Shown piece by piece: positions 6,639-9,358 of a stretch of 9,358 bases of DNA. The notes under the pieces are model-generated. The model worked only from the letters and a program-made list of their open reading frames with translations, did not search any database and had not been told where the DNA came from. The position numbers were made by a program, and so were the translations under genes. The stretch is taken from contig JAFGDX010000337.1 of the NCBI GenBank assembly GCA_016931875.1, forward strand, positions 1 through 9,358. The letters run 5' to 3'. Source of the DNA: Prolixibacteraceae bacterium (GTDB taxonomy: Bacteria; Bacteroidota; Bacteroidia; Bacteroidales; Prolixibacteraceae). Within the stretch, counting starts at the first letter, position 1, and each line of letters begins with the position of its first letter.

Positions 6639-8807
6639 TTAATCGGCCACACTAATTTCATATACGTGGCTGCTCAAATCTTCTCTTCCTTCGCGAATGT
6701 TAAAACCAACTTTCATTAAATAATCGCCCGTAAAAACATTGCTGTTTTCATTTTGTCCCATAAACGGCATCCGCCTTCTCCCCTGCTGAACATTGATTTC
6801 CTTCAGCTCATATTTTTTATCGGGATCCAGGCCCTGTAATTTAACCTGACTGGTAATATTCTCGCGGTAGGCATAAATATCGAAACAAAATAGAACCGCT
6901 TTTCCTTTGGTTTCATTCACGTACATCAAAGCAGCGCGGCTTTCTTCATACGGAGAAATTAAGCGGTACATATTTCCAAACCAAATTACATCCTTTATCC
7001 GCTCATAATCCTGCAAAGCTTTTTGACTAAATGCCAGTTCCTCATCGCTAAATTCTTCCACACGGATATCGTATCCCATTTTTCCCATCATGGCAACATC
7101 GGTGCGGAATTTCAGCGACTGATCGCCCATTGAAGTAATGTGATTGCAAATGGTGTTTGCCGGGAAGAAGTATGAATATCCCCATTGAATAAAAATACGG
7201 TCGTAGGCATCGGTGTTGTCGCTGGGCCAGAATTCAGTAAAATATTTCATGGCTCCGTAATCGGTGCGGCCTCCCCCACCTGAACAAAGCATAATGGGCA
7301 GGTCGGGGTATTTTTTACGGAGATCGTCCATTACTTTGTAGAAGCCATTTACATAATCGATATAAATGTGTGATTGTTTTTCGCCCAGGAATTGCGAATA
7401 TTCATTGGTCATTTCGCGGTTGCAGTCCCATTTAATAAAACCAATTTCCGGATGTTTGGTCAACATTTGGTCAACCACATCAAACACAAATTTCTGAACT
7501 TCAGGGTTCGACATATCCAGAACCAGCTGGTTACGCGAATAATGCTCGGGCCGGTTGGGTAATTTCAAAATCCATTCGGGGTGATTTTCATACAGTTCGC
7601 TTTTGGGATTTACCATTTCGGGTTCAATCCAGATGCCAAATTTAATTCCCTTTGCTTCGGCCTGTTCAACCAAATAACCAATTCCGTGCGGCAATTTTTC
7701 TTTATTTTCCTGCCAGTCGCCCAGTCCGGCTCGGTCATGGTTGCGCGGATATTTGTTGGCAAACCAGCCATCGTCGAGCAAAAACAAATCAACCCCCAGT
7801 TTTTTGGCTCCGTCAAACAATTCCACCAGGCGGTCTTCATTAAAATCAAAATAGGTAGCCTCCCAGTTATTCAATAACGTAAGTCTTTCACCTTCACCAT
7901 GTAACACCTGGTATTTTTGCGCCCATTTGTGGAGGTTTCGGCTGGCATCTCCTTTTCCTTTAAATGAATAGGTAAAAATAAATCCGGGTGTTTTAAATAC
8001 TTCACCCGGTTTCAAATGATATTCCGAAGCAAACGGATTTATTCCGGAAATAACGCGAAGTGTATTTGTTGGAGTGATTTCAAAACTAAACTGAAAATTC
8101 CCCGTCCAGGCCAGTGTTCCGGCAATTACTTCTCCTTCGGTTTCTGTTGAAGGATCATTCATGGAGAGGAAAAACATGGGCGCCTGAAATTTATTGGCAC
8201 GTGTACCAAGTTTGCTGTCAATAATTTTTATACCGCTGGTAAGCTGGCTTTCCTGCATCAGCATTTCTTTGGCCCAGTCGCCGTGAAACTGTGTCAGCCA
8301 GTAATCGCGCTTGTCAAACTGCAACATCGAAGACGCAAAATTACTCAGGACAACCGGTTCTTTTTCGTTGTGTCGAATTTCGGTCCATGTTTCAATCACA
8401 TCTTCCTTTTGAAATGCTTTAAAAAACAATGTCACCTCCACAGGATAAACATCGTCTTTCAGTGTAATCCGGGTTAACGAAACATTGTTATCCACTTCCG
8501 AAACTTCACCGCCAGCAAATTTCAGTGAAAGAGAAGGATTTCCGTCGTTGTGCAACATGCGGACAGCAGGCTCAAATAAATTATCCATCCCTGAAGGTAC
8601 GTAAGCTTCATTCATGCTGAACATTTTATTGTATTCTGCGGGCAGATTTAGTTTTTCGCCCAAATAAACCTGTACCAGCCGGTTTTGGCGATCGGTTTTA
8701 TATACCAGCGCTGTATGTTGGGTTTCAATTATTATGGGAGATTCCTGGACAAATACGATTTGACCAAACAGGAAAATAAGGCTGACTAAAAACATAATTT
8801 GTTTCAT
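6639..8807 (-). CDS. Alpha-galactosidase, glycoside hydrolase family 36
   Basis: This 722-residue enzyme removes terminal alpha-galactosyl residues from oligo- or polysaccharides. Residues 1-20 form a signal peptide (MKQIMF plus a hydrophobic core), so it is exported, probably to the periplasm. Residues 22-280 match the N-terminal beta-sandwich of GH36. The TIM barrel spans about 310-620, and a small beta domain closes the protein at about 625-722. Barrel motifs are NNWEATYFDF at 313-322, LDDGWF at 344-349, KWDCN at 459-463 with the expected nucleophile Asp461, CSGGGGR at 508-514, and PSDNTDAYDR at 528-537 with the expected acid/base Asp530. The length is normal for bacterial GH36, and all catalytic residues are present. 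Alpha-N-acetylgalactosaminidase activity, also found in GH36, cannot be ruled out. The gene starts 35 bases after the GH105 gene on the same strand with no clear promoter between, so the two are probably co-transcribed. It ends at the shared terminator 6586-6616. Confidence 0.95.
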   Translation of the reverse strand: MKQIMFLVSLIFLFGQIVFVQESPIIIETQHTALVYKTDRQNRLVQVYLGEKLNLPAEYNKMFSMNEAYVPSGMDNLFEPAVRMLHNDGNPSLSLKFAGGEVSEVDNNVSLTRITLKDDVYPVEVTLFFKAFQKEDVIETWTEIRHNEKEPVVLSNFASSMLQFDKRDYWLTQFHGDWAKEMLMQESQLTSGIKIIDSKLGTRANKFQAPMFFLSMNDPSTETEGEVIAGTLAWTGNFQFSFEITPTNTLRVISGINPFASEYHLKPGEVFKTPGFIFTYSFKGKGDASRNLHKWAQKYQVLHGEGERLTLLNNWEATYFDFNEDRLVELFDGAKKLGVDLFLLDDGWFANKYPRNHDRAGLGDWQENKEKLPHGIGYLVEQAEAKGIKFGIWIEPEMVNPKSELYENHPEWILKLPNRPEHYSRNQLVLDMSNPEVQKFVFDVVDQMLTKHPEIGFIKWDCNREMTNEYSQFLGEKQSHIYIDYVNGFYKVMDDLRKKYPDLPIMLCSGGGGRTDYGAMKYFTEFWPSDNTDAYDRIFIQWGYSYFFPANTICNHITSMGDQSLKFRTDVAMMGKMGYDIRVEEFSDEELAFSQKALQDYERIKDVIWFGNMYRLISPYEESRAALMYVNETKGKAVLFCFDIYAYRENITSQVKLQGLDPDKKYELKEINVQQGRRRMPFMGQNENSNVFTGDYLMKVGFNIREGREDLSSHVYEISVAD

Positions 8808-8842
8808 ACTCTTTGGTTTTTATTGGTTTACGTTTTTAAAAA

Positions 8843-9358
8843 CTATTTCAACTTATAAACTTCTGTTCCGGCTAAAAGAAAACAGCCCAGCCCGTAATCT
8901 TCAAAATCGGGTTGTTTGTCGCAGGTAACCGGCTGCCCGTCTTTGGGCTCTTTGCCGGTACTCTGCACATAGCCGAGAAATCCGTTCTGGTGCAAACTTT
9001 CTTTTGCCATGGCATTCCAGGCTTTTAACAAAACGGGCAGGTATTTTTCGCGGGGAAGGATTTTATGATTTACACCATAAGCCATGCCGTAAACAAACAG
9101 CGCCGTTCCTGACAGTTCCTTTCCACCATAATGGGCTGGATCGTGCAAACTCGTATTCCAGTAACCGTCTTCCCGCTGAACCGGCACCAGTGCCTCCATC
9201 ATTTTTTTGAAATCGTTTATGTATTGCACACGGTGTGGTTCATCTTCCGGAATGGTTTCCAAAACCCGAACCAGCGCAGCCACCACCCAACCGTTTCCGC
9301 GGCTCCAGTAGCAATCTTCACCGTTGGGTTCCTTGTAGGGAGGATCAAAATCGGCATC
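8843..9358 (-). CDS. GH105/GH88-type unsaturated glycuronyl hydrolase, C-terminal part
   Basis: The gene is cut by the right edge of the window; 171 C-terminal residues are present of a usual length near 350-400. The frame remains open to base 9358, upstream of the GTG at 9286 that might be mistaken for a start. Reading from the edge, CYWSRGNGW occupies fragment residues 16-24, the hallmark of the GH88/GH105 (alpha/alpha)6 barrel. It is followed by DGYW near 64-67, ELSGTALFVYGMAYG near 80-94 and a closing DYGLGCFLLAGTEVYKL. The family hydrolyses the unsaturated uronic acid that polysaccharide lyases leave at the non-reducing end of oligosaccharides, classically unsaturated rhamnogalacturonyl disaccharide (YteR/RhiN-like). 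Which glycan is used here cannot be read. Signal peptide and N-terminal catalytic Asp lie outside the window. It precedes the GH36 gene by 35 bases, supporting a shared catabolic transcript. Confidence 0.9.
   Translation of the reverse strand, partial: DADFDPPYKEPNGEDCYWSRGNGWVVAALVRVLETIPEDEPHRVQYINDFKKMMEALVPVQREDGYWNTSLHDPAHYGGKELSGTALFVYGMAYGVNHKILPREKYLPVLLKAWNAMAKESLHQNGFLGYVQSTGKEPKDGQPVTCDKQPDFEDYGLGCFLLAGTEVYKLK

Noticed and set aside
8832..8843. 12-bp palindrome GTTTTTAAAAAC between the GH105 and GH36 genes
   Set aside because: It is a simple T-run/A-run symmetry; it has no loop and no GC core, and cannot be told from AT-rich noise.
8843..9286. Treating the GTG at 9286 as the start of a complete small gene
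   Set aside because: The frame continues upstream to the window edge and encodes the conserved WSRGNGW motif, so the gene is a truncated GH105 member.

Overview
The window looks like chromosomal DNA from a member of the phylum Bacteroidota, probably a marine or sediment Bacteroidales/Marinilabiliales-type bacterium. The basis is indirect. Spacers are AT-rich, start codons lack strong Shine-Dalgarno sequences, several upstream regions carry TAnnTTTG-like -7 boxes typical of the phylum, and the gene content (sulfatase, GH36, GH105, HMA-fused metal permease) is common there. No rRNA, tRNA, CRISPR array, insertion sequence or phage gene was seen.

Layout, left to right. Positions 1-349 hold a probable promoter region with a 14-bp palindrome. 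Then come four plus-strand genes: a two-domain heavy-metal permease with a C-terminal HMA metal-binding domain (350-1663); a membrane-anchored or exported serine hydrolase of the beta-lactamase/penicillin-binding fold (1991-3256); an exported Cys-type S1 sulfatase (3335-5089); and a radical SAM protein resembling the COG2108 family (5346-6587, or from 5319). A 38-codon small ORF (5165-5281) of doubtful status lies between the last two. A perfect 10-bp inverted repeat at 6586-6616 ends the radical SAM gene and faces a convergent minus-strand pair. That pair, in transcription order, is a GH105/GH88-type unsaturated glycuronyl hydrolase cut by the right window edge (9358-8843) and a GH36 alpha-galactosidase (8807-6639), separated by 35 bases and probably co-transcribed.

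How the genes may work together. The GH105 enzyme would remove unsaturated uronic acids left by a polysaccharide lyase, the GH36 enzyme would remove alpha-galactosyl residues, and the sulfatase would remove sulfate esters. All three fit breakdown of an acidic, possibly sulfated, galactose-containing polysaccharide from plant or algal cell walls. No SusC/SusD pair, lyase or sensor lies inside the window, so this is at most the edge of a polysaccharide utilisation locus. The metal permease and serine hydrolase have no evident link to it.

The best lead is the uncharacterised radical SAM gene beside a Cys-type sulfatase that needs post-translational formylglycine formation. It does not look like a canonical sulfatase-maturating enzyme. 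No clear new multi-gene system was identified.
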